Positions 1-7,314 of a stretch of 26,785 nucleotides of DNA are shown here, piece after piece. The translations under genes and the position numbers were made by a program. Positions within the stretch are counted from its first letter, which is position 1. Every line of letters starts with the position of its first letter. Location of the stretch: the NCBI GenBank assembly GCA_022573095.1, contig JACZUR010000001.1:1-26785 (forward strand), read 5' to 3'. Origin of the DNA: Gemmatimonadota bacterium (GTDB taxonomy: Bacteria > Gemmatimonadota > Gemmatimonadetes > Gemmatimonadales > GWC2-71-9). Under the pieces are notes generated by a model. The model was given only the letters and a program-made list of their open reading frames with translations, was not told where the DNA came from and searched no databases.

Positions 1-42
1 AACCACTATAATCTCGATCAGAGTAAAACCTCGTCTCGTCAT
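1..42 (-). CDS. Prepilin-like protein, N-terminus only (cut by window edge)
   Basis: An ATG at 42 opens a frame that runs off the left edge after 14 codons, reading MTRRGFTLIEIIVV. This is a textbook class III (prepilin) signal: a short basic leader, the G/F cleavage site for PilD-type prepilin peptidase, Glu at mature position 5 and the start of the hydrophobic helix. The product should be a type IV pilin, minor pilin or pseudopilin; IEIIVV is common in minor pilins and GspG/H-like proteins, but the class cannot be fixed from 14 residues. A GGAGGT Shine-Dalgarno lies at 51-46, only 3 nt from the ATG, and an in-frame GTG at 45 is an alternative start. A sigma-54-type promoter sits just upstream. 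It probably begins a further pilin operon continuing outside the window. Confidence 0.85.
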   Translation of the reverse strand, partial: MTRRGFTLIEIIVV

Positions 43-58
43 CACACCTCCAAGTGGG

Positions 59-74
59 TGCATCCTTCGTGCCA
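59..74 (-). promoter_or_regulatory. Sigma-54 (-24/-12) promoter of the left-edge prepilin
   Basis: The minus strand reads TGGCACG-AAGG-ATGCA. This matches the sigma-54 consensus TGGCACG-N4-TTGCA at all but one position and has the obligatory GG-N10-GC spacing. Predicted +1 is near position 48, only about 6 nt before the ATG at 42, so either the transcript is nearly leaderless or the start differs slightly. Two sigma-54 activator genes in the window and a second such promoter before the main pilin gene support it. Confidence 0.65.
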
Positions 75-121
75 ACAGCTAAGTGCTTTAAGAGTCATAA
101 GTTAACGAAATCGGATAGCAC

Positions 122-139
122 AAAAAAATGCAGAGCATT
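122..139 (-). terminator. Small Rho-independent terminator after the HK/RR operon
   Basis: On the minus strand AATGC-TCT-GCATT forms a 5-bp stem with a 3-nt loop, followed by a run of T, about 25 nt after the stop codon of the response regulator. The stem is short and AT-containing, but the T tract (A122-A128 on the plus strand) is clear. An alternative longer hairpin uses ATTGCA/TGCAAT just upstream. Confidence 0.5.
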
Positions 140-162
140 GCAGGTTTATGCAATATATTGCG
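129..162 (-). promoter_or_regulatory. TGCA boxes at 10-bp pitch (possible activator binding array)
   Basis: TGCA occurs at 129-132, 139-142 and 149-152, and TGCG at 159-162, an exact 10-bp period that places all copies on one face of the helix. The same stretch contains an inverted repeat ATTGCA-N6-TGCAAT (137-154) and a 12-bp palindrome GCAATATATTGC (150-161). It begins right after the stop codon of the upstream sigma-54 activator gene. It lies about 80-115 bp upstream of the predicted start of the left-edge prepilin transcript, the usual distance for an upstream activating sequence. Binding by the neighbouring regulator is inferred. The DNA also overlaps a terminator-like hairpin. Confidence 0.45.
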
Positions 163-1500
163 CTAACCGATTCCGTGTGCCTTTAGCTTGTAAAAGAGAC
201 TCCGCACGCTTATCCCAAGCCTTTCGGCGGCTGCGCGCCTGCTTCCTCCGCATTGCGCCAGAGCCACCTCAATAGCCCGCCTCTCGGCGGCGTCAATGGC
301 CTCCTTGAGCGTCGCAGCACCCCCACCCCCTTCAGCGGCTTTGGGCATGACGGACGGCACTACGTCCTCGGCGGATATCAGGTCGCCCTCACACAGGACG
401 ACTGCCCTCTCGATAGCGTTTTCGAGCTGGCGCACGTTGCCCGGCCACTCGCTCTTCTTGATGGCCGCTAGCGCCTTAGGGTGGAGCCGCACGGCAGTCC
501 CGGAGCGCCGTCTGGCGCGTGCCAACAGCGCTGTAACCAACCCTTCGATGTCTTCCTTTCTCTCGCTCAGCGGCGGGACGTGTAATCTCACGACGTTAAG
601 TCGGTAATAGAGGTCCTCCCTGAATCGGCCATCGGCCACATCTATTTCCAGGTCGCGTGCGGTGGCCGCGAGGATTCGAGTATCGATTGCCGTCGACTTA
701 TTGCCGCCAACCCTGCGTACCTCACCCTCCTGGATTACGCGCAGTAGCTTTACCTGCATCTCGGTTGGTAGATCCGCTATCTCGTCGAGTAGCAAGGTCC
801 CCTTATCCGCTTCCTGGAACAGCCCGATCTTATCGGACACGGCACCGGTGAACGAACCGCGTACGTGTCCGAACAGTTCGCTCTCCAGCAGTTCAGAGGG
901 GATCGCTCCGCAGTTCACGGCAACAAACGGCGACTCGCGACGGGGGCTCCAGCGATGGATGGCGCGCGCAACCATCTCCTTGCCAGTACCGGTCGCACCG
1001 GTAATCAAGACGGTGGCGTCACTGGGAGCGGCGCGATTGGCAAGATCCAAAACGCGCTTCATTGCAGCCGATTCCGCGACCAACTCTACGTCACGGTACC
1101 GCGCAACCTCAGCGGAGAGCGTGTCGACCTGTCCCTGGAGACGTTCTCTTTCCTCCGCCTTACGGATAGCGAGTAGCACTTCATCCGGACGAAACGGCTT
1201 CGGGATGTAGTCGTACGCTCCCTCCCGCATCGCAGCGATGGCGGCGTCTTCGGAGCCATATGCGCTCATCATGATCACGAGGGAAGCGACCTTCTCTTCT
1301 TTGAGGCGTCGCAGCAACTCAATACCGTCCATCTCCGGCATGCGGACATCGCTAATGACGATGTCGAACGCTTCCGACTTGGCGAGCGATAGTGCAGCGC
1401 TGGGAGATCCCTCGGTGGCGACATCGTAACCCTCTTCGCTGAGCAGAAGCGCCAGCGACTTACGCAGGTTCGGCTCGTCGTCTACGATCAGTATCTTCAT
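163..1500 (-). CDS. Sigma-54-dependent response regulator (NtrC/PilR family)
   Basis: A full-length 445-residue NtrC-type activator. The receiver domain spans about 1-115, with acidic pocket D7/D8, phosphoacceptor D51 and the conserved K101. A central AAA+ sigma-54 interaction domain (about 140-370) has Walker A GATGTGKE at 168-175, the sigma-54 contact loop as GSFTGA at 215-220 (the usual form is GAFTGA) and a Walker B region LLLDEIADL. The Fis-type helix-turn-helix at the C-terminus reads GGSRRAAAERLGISVRSLF. The start overlaps the stop of the upstream histidine kinase gene by ATGA, so the two are translationally coupled and form a cognate pair. It is the second such pair in the window besides PilSR. 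Flanked by pilin genes, it probably controls pilus or surface genes; the target is inferred. Confidence 0.93.
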   Translation of the reverse strand: MKILIVDDEPNLRKSLALLLSEEGYDVATEGSPSAALSLAKSEAFDIVISDVRMPEMDGIELLRRLKEEKVASLVIMMSAYGSEDAAIAAMREGAYDYIPKPFRPDEVLLAIRKAEERERLQGQVDTLSAEVARYRDVELVAESAAMKRVLDLANRAAPSDATVLITGATGTGKEMVARAIHRWSPRRESPFVAVNCGAIPSELLESELFGHVRGSFTGAVSDKIGLFQEADKGTLLLDEIADLPTEMQVKLLRVIQEGEVRRVGGNKSTAIDTRILAATARDLEIDVADGRFREDLYYRLNVVRLHVPPLSERKEDIEGLVTALLARARRRSGTAVRLHPKALAAIKKSEWPGNVRQLENAIERAVVLCEGDLISAEDVVPSVMPKAAEGGGGAATLKEAIDAAERRAIEVALAQCGGSRRAAAERLGISVRSLFYKLKAHGIG

Positions 1501-2585
1501 GTGGCGCGAGGCAAGAAGATGTTGAAGAGCGCACCGCCCAATTTCGACTCGCTCACCCAGATCAGACCTCCATGCTCATGAACCAAGCGGTGTACGATCG
1601 CCAGCCCCAATCCGGTGCCCGAACCCGGATCCTTTGTGGTGAAAAACGGATCGAACACGCGCTCCCGATGTTCGACGGGGACCCCCGGACCCGAATCTCC
1701 GATGCGCACCAAGATCCCCGAACTCGAAGCCAGCAACTGCGGCGCGCGCGGTACACCGGTTTCGAGTTCAATCTCGACGACACCGTGAGCCGCGGCGTGC
1801 GCGGCATTGAGAATCAGATTAGTGAAAACCTGCTCCAGTTGATGAGGTTGGCCAATAACAGAGAGATCTTCTTCTGGTTCTCTGAACCTGAGGTCAACGC
1901 CGTCGACTGCCCCCTGCCGGCGAAGGCGCTCCAGCACTCCGCTAGTCAAGACCGTCAGATCAATCTTTTGCTTTGACCCGCTCTCCGTCCGAGCGTAGGC
2001 CAGTAGGTCGCGTACGATGCGATCGATTCTGCGAAGTTCGCTCTTGATAGTATCGAGCGACTCGGGTTCTGCCCCGCGCTTCTCTATCAGCGCGACGTAA
2101 TTACCGATCGCCGCCAGTGGATTTCCGATCTCGTGGGCGATCCCGGCGGCAAGCCTGCCGATGCTCGCCAATTTCTCGGCTCTTAGCAGTTGATCCTGCG
2201 TTTCCTGGAGTCGAGCGGTCATCTCGTTGAACCGAACTGCAAGTTCCGCAAATTCTCTGGTTTCGGGAATTGGCACCTGAACGTCGAGATCTCCGGCCGC
2301 CACCTCACGGGTGGCCTCATCCAACTCGCTCAGGGGCATCAGCACGAACTTATGTATAAGGTGTCTTGCAAAGACGAACACGACTCCGACATCAGCCACA
2401 ACCAACAGCACGAGAACCGCCGCCGCGAGCCGCGGGGGTACCAATTGAGCGACCAGCGCACTGAGTACCGCGAGCGAGACGGCAGCAGCGGTCAGCAGTC
2501 CGAAACCAAAGAGTAACTCTCGCTGAAGCCTGGGAGCGCGAAGCGAGGGGTTACTGCTTGAAGCATCTGCGCGGCTCACACTCAC
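1497..2585 (-). CDS. HAMP-containing sensor histidine kinase
   Basis: A 362-residue kinase that should phosphorylate the regulator encoded just downstream. Two transmembrane helices (about 25-47 and 52-75) are joined by a loop of only a few residues, so there is essentially no periplasmic sensor domain. A HAMP linker (about 77-130) follows, then HisKA with phosphoacceptor H151 in GIAHEIGNPLAAIG, and a HATPase_c domain with N box FTNLILNAAHAA (254-265), G1 GDSGPGVP and G2 GSGTGLGLAI (321-330). The start is a GTG at 2585, with a second GTG two codons later equally possible. It lies 118 bp after the second pilin gene. The signal is likely sensed in the membrane or cytoplasm. Resembles NtrB/PilS/ZraS-type kinases; the exact subfamily is uncertain. 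Confidence 0.92.
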   Translation of the reverse strand: MSVSRADASSSNPSLRAPRLQRELLFGFGLLTAAAVSLAVLSALVAQLVPPRLAAAVLVLLVVADVGVVFVFARHLIHKFVLMPLSELDEATREVAAGDLDVQVPIPETREFAELAVRFNEMTARLQETQDQLLRAEKLASIGRLAAGIAHEIGNPLAAIGNYVALIEKRGAEPESLDTIKSELRRIDRIVRDLLAYARTESGSKQKIDLTVLTSGVLERLRRQGAVDGVDLRFREPEEDLSVIGQPHQLEQVFTNLILNAAHAAAHGVVEIELETGVPRAPQLLASSSGILVRIGDSGPGVPVEHRERVFDPFFTTKDPGSGTGLGLAIVHRLVHEHGGLIWVSESKLGGALFNIFLPRAT

Positions 2586-2703
2586 CTAGCTTCCTCGTCT
2601 GTAACGTAGGAGCACCAAAAATACTCCCGGCGGATAGGATACTACGGAAGCTTAAACGTGTCTTTGAGCAGCGAGACGATCAAGGCCCCGGGGAGGCAGT
2701 CGG

Positions 2704-3102
2704 TCAGGTCGAGCACATCACTGAACCCGCGCGGTCGGCTGGCGCCACGACGGCGGCCGTTCCAGTATAGATGGCGCAGGTCCTGGCAGTACTCGTATGC
2801 GAGCCTGTAGCACTCCAGCCAGACCCGCTCGCGGCACCGATCGTCATCGTAACGCCCTGCGACTCGTTGGCGCCGAGTGCCGTGAGACTGGTGGTGTAGG
2901 TGGTGTTGTCGCCGAAATAGCTCTCTTGCGCCGTCGCTAGGTTCCTGAGATCACCCCTGACCGCCGCGAGATGAGCCTTCTCTCTCGTAGTCGTAAACTT
3001 TGGGATCGCGATCGCCGCCAGAATGCCGATGATCACCACGACGATCAGCAGCTCGATAAGCGTAAAACCGTTCTTGCCAAGCGGAATGCGTCTTGCACTC
3101 AT
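2704..3102 (-). CDS. Type IV pilin, second (minor?) copy
   Basis: A 132-residue pilin. I chose the ATG at 3102 because it puts a 12-residue basic leader (MSARRIPLGKNG) before the prepilin cleavage site G12/F13 and the FTLIELLIVVVIIGILAAIA helix; Glu at mature position 5 is E17. The open frame runs back to 3267 but that extension is GC-rich spacer and hairpin. The globular half is rich in Ser/Thr and Gly and ends with a Cys109-Cys130 pair that would close a D-region disulfide loop. It is a clear paralogue of the pilin encoded immediately upstream (shared DLRNLATA-ESYF-DN-TYTTSLTA, ESQGVT-TI, GSGW, PAD). Its Shine-Dalgarno is weak (GAAGG close to the ATG) and a hairpin lies between the two genes, suggesting lower expression. 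Confidence 0.92.
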   Translation of the reverse strand: MSARRIPLGKNGFTLIELLIVVVIIGILAAIAIPKFTTTREKAHLAAVRGDLRNLATAQESYFGDNTTYTTSLTALGANESQGVTMTIGAASGSGWSATGSHTSTARTCAIYTGTAAVVAPADRAGSVMCST

Positions 3103-3230
3103 AACCTTCGTCCGTGCCCGAAAAGCCGTAGATACCGTCGTCAGGCCAATTACAGACCTGTCTCCAAGAACCGCTGCTGTCAATAACCCGGGGAAAACAC
3201 GCCCGGAGACGCCTCGGATAAAGGCGGAAA

Positions 3231-3259
3231 GGGCGGCGAAGTGAAGCACCCCGCCGCCC
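3231..3259 (-). terminator. Hairpin between the two pilin genes (attenuator or terminator)
   Basis: Minus strand GGGCGGCG, 13-nt loop, CGCCGCCC: a perfect 8-bp GC-only stem, followed by the T-rich stretch CTTTCCGCCTTTAT rather than an unbroken U run. It starts about 23 nt after the stop of the first pilin gene and 130 nt before the second. Likely a partial terminator, or a 3'-end stabiliser of the first pilin mRNA. Confidence 0.6.
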
Positions 3260-3282
3260 CGTTCCAACGCCCTATAGAGACG

Positions 3283-3663
3283 TTAGGTGGTGCACTTAAC
3301 CTCACCCTCGGTGTCAGCCGGAGGAACCGCTGCCTGGTTACCCAAGAAGATACCGCACGTCTTCGCGGTGGCGTTGTGCCCTGCAGTAGCACCCCAACCA
3401 CTACCAGTAGCTGCAGTGATCGTGATCGTGACGCCCTGCGATTCCGCGCCGTCAACAGCCGTCAGGCTGGTCGTGTACGTTACGTTGTCGGCGAAATACG
3501 ACTCCTCGGCCGTGGCCAGGTTCCGTAAATCCGACTTCATGGAGGCTAGGTAAGCCTTCTCACGAGTGTTGGAGAACTTCGGAATGGCGATTGCGGCCAA
3601 GATACCGATAATCACCACCACAATCAGAAGCTCAATTAGGGTGAAACCCTTGCGATTCAACAT
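3283..3663 (-). CDS. pilA: Type IV major pilin
   Basis: A 126-residue type IVa-like pilin, the expected structural subunit of the pilus driven by the PilB/PilC/PilT proteins of this window. The short leader MLNRKG ends at the prepilin peptidase site G6/F7, followed by FTLIELLIVVVIIGILAAIAIPKF with Glu at mature position 5 (E11). The C-terminal half is Thr/Ser/Ala/Gly-rich and ends with a Cys103-Cys124 pair forming the D-region loop. A strong Shine-Dalgarno (GGGGAGGA, about 4 nt spacing) precedes the ATG, and a near-consensus sigma-54 promoter lies about 95 bp upstream; both fit high, regulated expression of the main subunit. A second pilin paralogue follows. Many Ser/Thr residues and the glycosyltransferase genes upstream make it the likely target of O-glycosylation (inference). 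Confidence 0.95.
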   Translation of the reverse strand: MLNRKGFTLIELLIVVVIIGILAAIAIPKFSNTREKAYLASMKSDLRNLATAEESYFADNVTYTTSLTAVDGAESQGVTITITAATGSGWGATAGHNATAKTCGIFLGNQAAVPPADTEGEVKCTT

Positions 3664-3756
3664 CTTTCCTCCCCTAGCAGTAAATAACCTACCGTCCCTC
3701 GAACCACCCGCATATACCGCGGGCTAGCAAATACCTCCGTTGGACTGGCTGAACAG

Positions 3757-3772
3757 TGCAATCTCCGTGCCT
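3757..3772 (-). promoter_or_regulatory. pilA: Sigma-54 (-24/-12) promoter of the major pilin gene
   Basis: The minus strand reads AGGCACG-GAGA-TTGCA, matching TGGCACG-N4-TTGCA except at the first T, with exact GG-N10-GC spacing. Predicted +1 is near 3746, giving an 83-nt leader before the ATG at 3663. Sigma-54 control of pilA by PilR is well established in Pseudomonas; a PilR homologue is encoded in this window. Confidence 0.82.
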
Positions 3773-3937
3773 GCATTCTACCGAGCGGGAGCTTGCGCGT
3801 AATCCGTTGGGTCGATTGATCTTACAAACGTTCCCTCGAATTCTTCGCTGCGCCAGCGTCACGGAAGGAAACCTCATTCTGCAATTGATCCGGCTAGACG
3901 CAAGACCTAGCGCCAAGCCACCGGTGATCAAGCAAGA

Positions 3938-3965
3938 GCGACACCACCGCGACATATTCGCGACA
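3938..3965 (-). promoter_or_regulatory. Three TGTCGC boxes at 11-bp pitch: likely PilR-type upstream activating site
   Basis: On the minus strand TGTCGC occurs at 3965-3960, 3954-3949 and 3943-3938, each pair separated by exactly 5 bp. The boxes are centred about 205 bp upstream of the predicted pilin transcription start. Pseudomonas PilR binds tandem elements with a (C/G)TGTC core upstream of pilA, so both the core and the tandem layout fit a PilR site. That this window's PilR binds here is inferred. Confidence 0.65.
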
Positions 3966-3991
3966 TCCCCCGGTTGCGCGGCGGTTTTGCT

Positions 3992-5821
3992 CTACCAGCC
4001 ACACGAGGCACCTGCCTGGCGCTCTTCCTCCATGACGCTCTCGTAGAGATCCGAGCGCAAGGTGCGTACCAACCCCAGATTTTGACCCCACACAGCGCAG
4101 AAAGCCGGGTCAGTTCCCGTGCCCACCACGGCATTGAGCAGGAATCCCCATCTCTGTGTGGCTGAAACCGGCCTTCCCAGTAGCCATTCGGCTCTGGCGC
4201 GCGACAGTTGTTGTTTCCAGTCCGGCGCTCCTGTAATCGCCAACATATCCGCGTAAAGGAGCAGCGCTCCCGGCTCATCTGGAACCAGCGATAGCACACT
4301 CCGCGCCACCGCAAGAGCCGAGGCCGAATCTCCGTTGGACAGATGGACCCCCGCTAGTTGCAGGGCGAGGCGCGGGTTGCCTGGCTCGAGACCGAGGCTG
4401 CGTTCCGCCTCCCTGAGAGCAAGCTGATGGCGACCAAGCGAACTTGCCAGGGGAACCAACATCGGCGCGATCAGTGGCTCGTAGGGGAATATCGAAGCAG
4501 CCGTGACGTAGTGACCCAGTGCCGCAGTAGAGTCTCCGAGTTGTTCGAGCACTCTTGCAACTCGAATATGTGCTCGGAAGTTCTCGGGATGCTCTACTAG
4601 ATCCTCAACAATCACCGTGCGATTGTCTTTCCAGAACGGTGTGCGCGTAAAGGTTCTCACGCCGTAGGCGGTGCACAGAACAGCGACCGCCACAGCGGTG
4701 GCACGGAGGATCCGAGGGCTGTGGGCCCGCGTGATCACCCATCCCAGCGCGAGAGCGGGTGCAAGCGCGGCCAGATACAGTGTGCGTTCGGCAAGCGCTA
4801 CACCGGAGCTGAAGAACAGGTTGGACGTTGGAGCATAGCTGGCCACCGCAACGAGGACGCCAAATGTGATGGCCGGCGCTTTTTTCGCTACGATCACCGC
4901 CAGCACGACTACGGCCACCCCGAACACCACTGCCGCACCTGCGGCAATCCCGAGTTCCGTGCGTCGCGGTATCACCATCGGGTTGTAGTCGGCAGCTAGC
5001 TCGAATGGCCACACAAGCAGCCGCGTGACATCCCAGATCACAGGGAGAGCGGTGGCTAATCTTTCGGCCGCGTCGAGACCGCGCACGTTCGCGGCAATCG
5101 TGGATTCAACGAAACCACCGGCGATCGCTCTCCAAACGTAAAACCAACCAAGCGTTAACGCAGCGGCGTATATATACAGGCCAGCGCGTCGCGTGTTCGT
5201 CTTGCCGATATCGAGAAAGTGATCGAGCGCCAACACGAACACCGTAATCACACCAGCCTCTTTCGACAGCATCGCAAGCAGCGTGAACGCAATCGTCAGC
5301 ACCAACCACACCCCGGATCGGTTATGCTCATGGTGCCTATAACGGCGCGCGCTCAACACGGCAGCGAGTATCCATACGGTCACCAGTACCTCTGCTCTCC
5401 CTACCACATTGGCAACGGCCTCGACGTGCACGGGATGGACAGCGAACGTAACGCCGGCGGCGAGTGCTCCAAGCGGAGGAAACCAGCGCAGCACCACAAG
5501 TACGACAAGAATCGTGGCTACAGCGTGCATGATTGCGTTGGAAACGTGAAACCATGCAGGCGATCCGCCCGACAGCGTCCAGTCGATTCCGTAGGTGAGC
5601 ATTACAAACGGTCGGTACATTCCGGCGTTTACACCTGCCGATTCCGGCCAGTACGGCTCGAAAGCCGCATCCACGGCTGCGCCAATGGAGTGCGCGGCGG
5701 GATTTTCCGCCACGATAGGAGTGTCGTCCAGCGCCCAACCATTACGGAATGCCCCGGCGTAGATCACGAGAGCGACCAGGCCGGCTAGCAGAGCCGCTCT
5801 GAGAGGACCTAGTCGGGGCAT
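3992..5821 (-). CDS. TMTC-like GT-C membrane glycosyltransferase with C-terminal TPR repeats
   Basis: A 609-residue polytopic membrane protein. I use the ATG at 5821, since the frame open to 5965 only adds a basic stretch lying inside the upstream gene. The N-terminal half (about 1-430) has many hydrophobic helices and the hallmarks of the TMTC (DUF1736) family: a catalytic-loop Asp pair LDD (D32/D33), MYRPF at 68-72, AVHPVHVEAVANVVGRAEV at 127-145, SKEAG at 186-190 and LAADYNP at 275-281. Helical TPR-type repeats follow (about 460-590; HPENFRAHIRVARVLEQLG, then EPGNPRLALQLAGVHLSNG). Animal TMTC proteins transfer O-mannose from a dolichol-phosphate donor to secretory proteins. Bacterial relatives are common but poorly characterised; donor and acceptor here are unknown. 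It overlaps the upstream gene by 13 bp and is the last gene before the pilin control region. Confidence 0.85.
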   Translation of the reverse strand: MPRLGPLRAALLAGLVALVIYAGAFRNGWALDDTPIVAENPAAHSIGAAVDAAFEPYWPESAGVNAGMYRPFVMLTYGIDWTLSGGSPAWFHVSNAIMHAVATILVVLVVLRWFPPLGALAAGVTFAVHPVHVEAVANVVGRAEVLVTVWILAAVLSARRYRHHEHNRSGVWLVLTIAFTLLAMLSKEAGVITVFVLALDHFLDIGKTNTRRAGLYIYAAALTLGWFYVWRAIAGGFVESTIAANVRGLDAAERLATALPVIWDVTRLLVWPFELAADYNPMVIPRRTELGIAAGAAVVFGVAVVVLAVIVAKKAPAITFGVLVAVASYAPTSNLFFSSGVALAERTLYLAALAPALALGWVITRAHSPRILRATAVAVAVLCTAYGVRTFTRTPFWKDNRTVIVEDLVEHPENFRAHIRVARVLEQLGDSTAALGHYVTAASIFPYEPLIAPMLVPLASSLGRHQLALREAERSLGLEPGNPRLALQLAGVHLSNGDSASALAVARSVLSLVPDEPGALLLYADMLAITGAPDWKQQLSRARAEWLLGRPVSATQRWGFLLNAVVGTGTDPAFCAVWGQNLGLVRTLRSDLYESVMEEERQAGASCGW

Positions 5822-7314
5822 GTGAACCGATAGAGCTTGGGACCTTCCCGGACGCTGAACAATTGTTCGAGAGGAGATACTTCGGCTGTGCTGAGCGTCT
5901 GCAAAAGCCGAGCTGCAGGGGCGCCGGGACCTGACAAGGCGATGTGAGTTACTCCAGTTGCGCAATAGAAATGGACGCTCTCAGCTGGTGTCAGCGGAAT
6001 TTCGTCCCTTCCGTTCAAGCGACTGAGGTAACTTGGAACGGAAGACCTGCCCGTGTAGAGCGACAGCAACGCCTCATCCCCTCCTGCGATCACCGCGTCA
6101 CTAGGCAGTTCCTGCACAATTGACGATATAAGAAGCCGCAACGGCTGACTGATTCCCTCGGCGGTGGATGCAAACGCGCGGTTTCGCAGGGAGCTAATCT
6201 CCCTTGGTAGGAAGCCGATACCAATAACCAGGGCCGCCGCGCCAACCACTAGCTTCCAATATCTGTTCCGAGTCCAGAGATCGTGTAGAGCAACAGCCAT
6301 CAGCAGAAAAATCCACGGAAGCACCACCCACACGAACCGGTCCGGAGTATACGGCCAGACCGTTACTACGCTCGCATACAACCCAAGCGTAACGATCAAC
6401 GCCGGCAGTACGCGAAACGTTCTCGCCGCACCCCACACGATCAGCAATGAAACACACACGGCGGCAAGTGCCCACAGAGGCGTGGGGAGGGCTGGCAACA
6501 ACAATCGTGCGATCGGACTGAAAACTTGAAGACTTGCTCCACCAATGAACTGAATCAATCCCATCCCGCCCGAACCCTCTGAGTACGTACCGTACACCGA
6601 GGTCAGGCGCGGATCGAGTTCTCCAGAGTGGACGAGTAACCAGATTATCCACGGGAGAATCACGACAGTACCGGCTGCCAGCGAGACAAGACTCGAGCGG
6701 CGAGCACCACGGTACCAGAGCGAAATTGCAATGCCTAGTAGCCCGGCGAGCCCAAGGCTCCGCGTGAGAGTGGCCAATCCAGCTAGCAGCCCTGCGGCAA
6801 CCGCACGCTTCGTGGTGGCCTCACCTCCGTCGGCAATCAACAGAGAGCCGGAAAACAAGATGAGAAACAACGGCTCCGAGAATCGTACACCCACAATTGC
6901 CAGCAACGGGAAGGCGGCAAACGCCGCAACTAGGACGAGGCCGACGGAAAGTCCGGGTAGGGACAATCTCGCAACTGATCGAGCAATGACGAAAGCAGAC
7001 AGCCCATAGACCGCGGAGTCGAAGAGAGAGAAAAGCGCGAGGTTCGCCGGGAACGACGGCCAGACACGCCACAAGAAACTCAAAACGTACGGGTAGAGAA
7101 ACGGATAGCGGACTCCAGCCGGGTCCCCGGGAAGATGGCCGTACCTAAATCCCTCACCCTCGGCGAGAGACCTGGCGAGCGACAGATATATACCGTCGTC
7201 GTAGAAGACTCCGGCAAGGGCATCGGTCTGTGCCCAGAGTGCAATCGCGAAAACAACTAAGCCAAGTAGTCCCGGCCAAAGTCGCCGGACATCCTGCCAG
7301 ATCGTTATTCGCAT
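5809..7314 (-). CDS. PMT/ArnT-like (GT39/GT83-type) membrane glycosyltransferase
   Basis: A 501-residue protein with about 10-12 predicted membrane helices. The first periplasmic loop carries the GT-C acidic motif FYDDGIYLSLARSLAEG (D39/D40), followed by the PxxPYPF-like stretch YPFLYPYVLSF, as in lipid-linked-sugar transferases of the PMT/ArnT/Alg superfamily. Such enzymes use a polyprenyl-phosphate sugar and transfer the sugar on the outer face of the inner membrane. The C-terminal 100 residues are soluble and probably periplasmic. The ATG at 7314 overlaps the end of the preceding TMTC-like gene by 10 bp and its stop overlaps the next TMTC-like gene, so all three are probably cotranslated. 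Substrate cannot be read from the sequence. Confidence 0.82.
   Translation of the reverse strand: MRITIWQDVRRLWPGLLGLVVFAIALWAQTDALAGVFYDDGIYLSLARSLAEGEGFRYGHLPGDPAGVRYPFLYPYVLSFLWRVWPSFPANLALFSLFDSAVYGLSAFVIARSVARLSLPGLSVGLVLVAAFAAFPLLAIVGVRFSEPLFLILFSGSLLIADGGEATTKRAVAAGLLAGLATLTRSLGLAGLLGIAISLWYRGARRSSLVSLAAGTVVILPWIIWLLVHSGELDPRLTSVYGTYSEGSGGMGLIQFIGGASLQVFSPIARLLLPALPTPLWALAAVCVSLLIVWGAARTFRVLPALIVTLGLYASVVTVWPYTPDRFVWVVLPWIFLLMAVALHDLWTRNRYWKLVVGAAALVIGIGFLPREISSLRNRAFASTAEGISQPLRLLISSIVQELPSDAVIAGGDEALLSLYTGRSSVPSYLSRLNGRDEIPLTPAESVHFYCATGVTHIALSGPGAPAARLLQTLSTAEVSPLEQLFSVREGPKLYRFTCPD

Larger units (their letters stand above)
3664..3991. other. 328-bp control region upstream of the major pilin gene
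   Basis: The only stretch over 300 bp without a gene. It holds the TGTCGC array, the sigma-54 promoter and the pilin leader. Also seen are an inverted repeat GCTAG-N9-CTAGC (3893-3911) and a palindrome CACCGGTG (3919-3926) near the array. I see no convincing terminator for the glycosyltransferase genes that end at 3992, so read-through into the pilin is possible. No convincing IHF site was recognised between the array and the promoter. Confidence 0.6.

Noticed and set aside
662..1210. Plus-strand open frame of 182 codons
   Set aside because: Antisense to the AAA+ domain of the sigma-54 activator; no family resemblance.
3178..3183. TTGACA on the minus strand upstream of the second pilin as a sigma-70 -35 box
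   Set aside because: No acceptable -10 hexamer lies 16-18 bp downstream.
3103..3267. N-terminal extension of the second pilin to 3267
   Set aside because: It would put over 60 residues before the prepilin cleavage site and includes the GC hairpin; the ATG at 3102 gives a normal leader.
5822..5965. N-terminal extension of the TMTC-like gene to 5965
   Set aside because: The extra 48 residues are basic, unlike the family, and overlap the preceding gene's coding sequence; the ATG at 5821 sits right before the first membrane helix.
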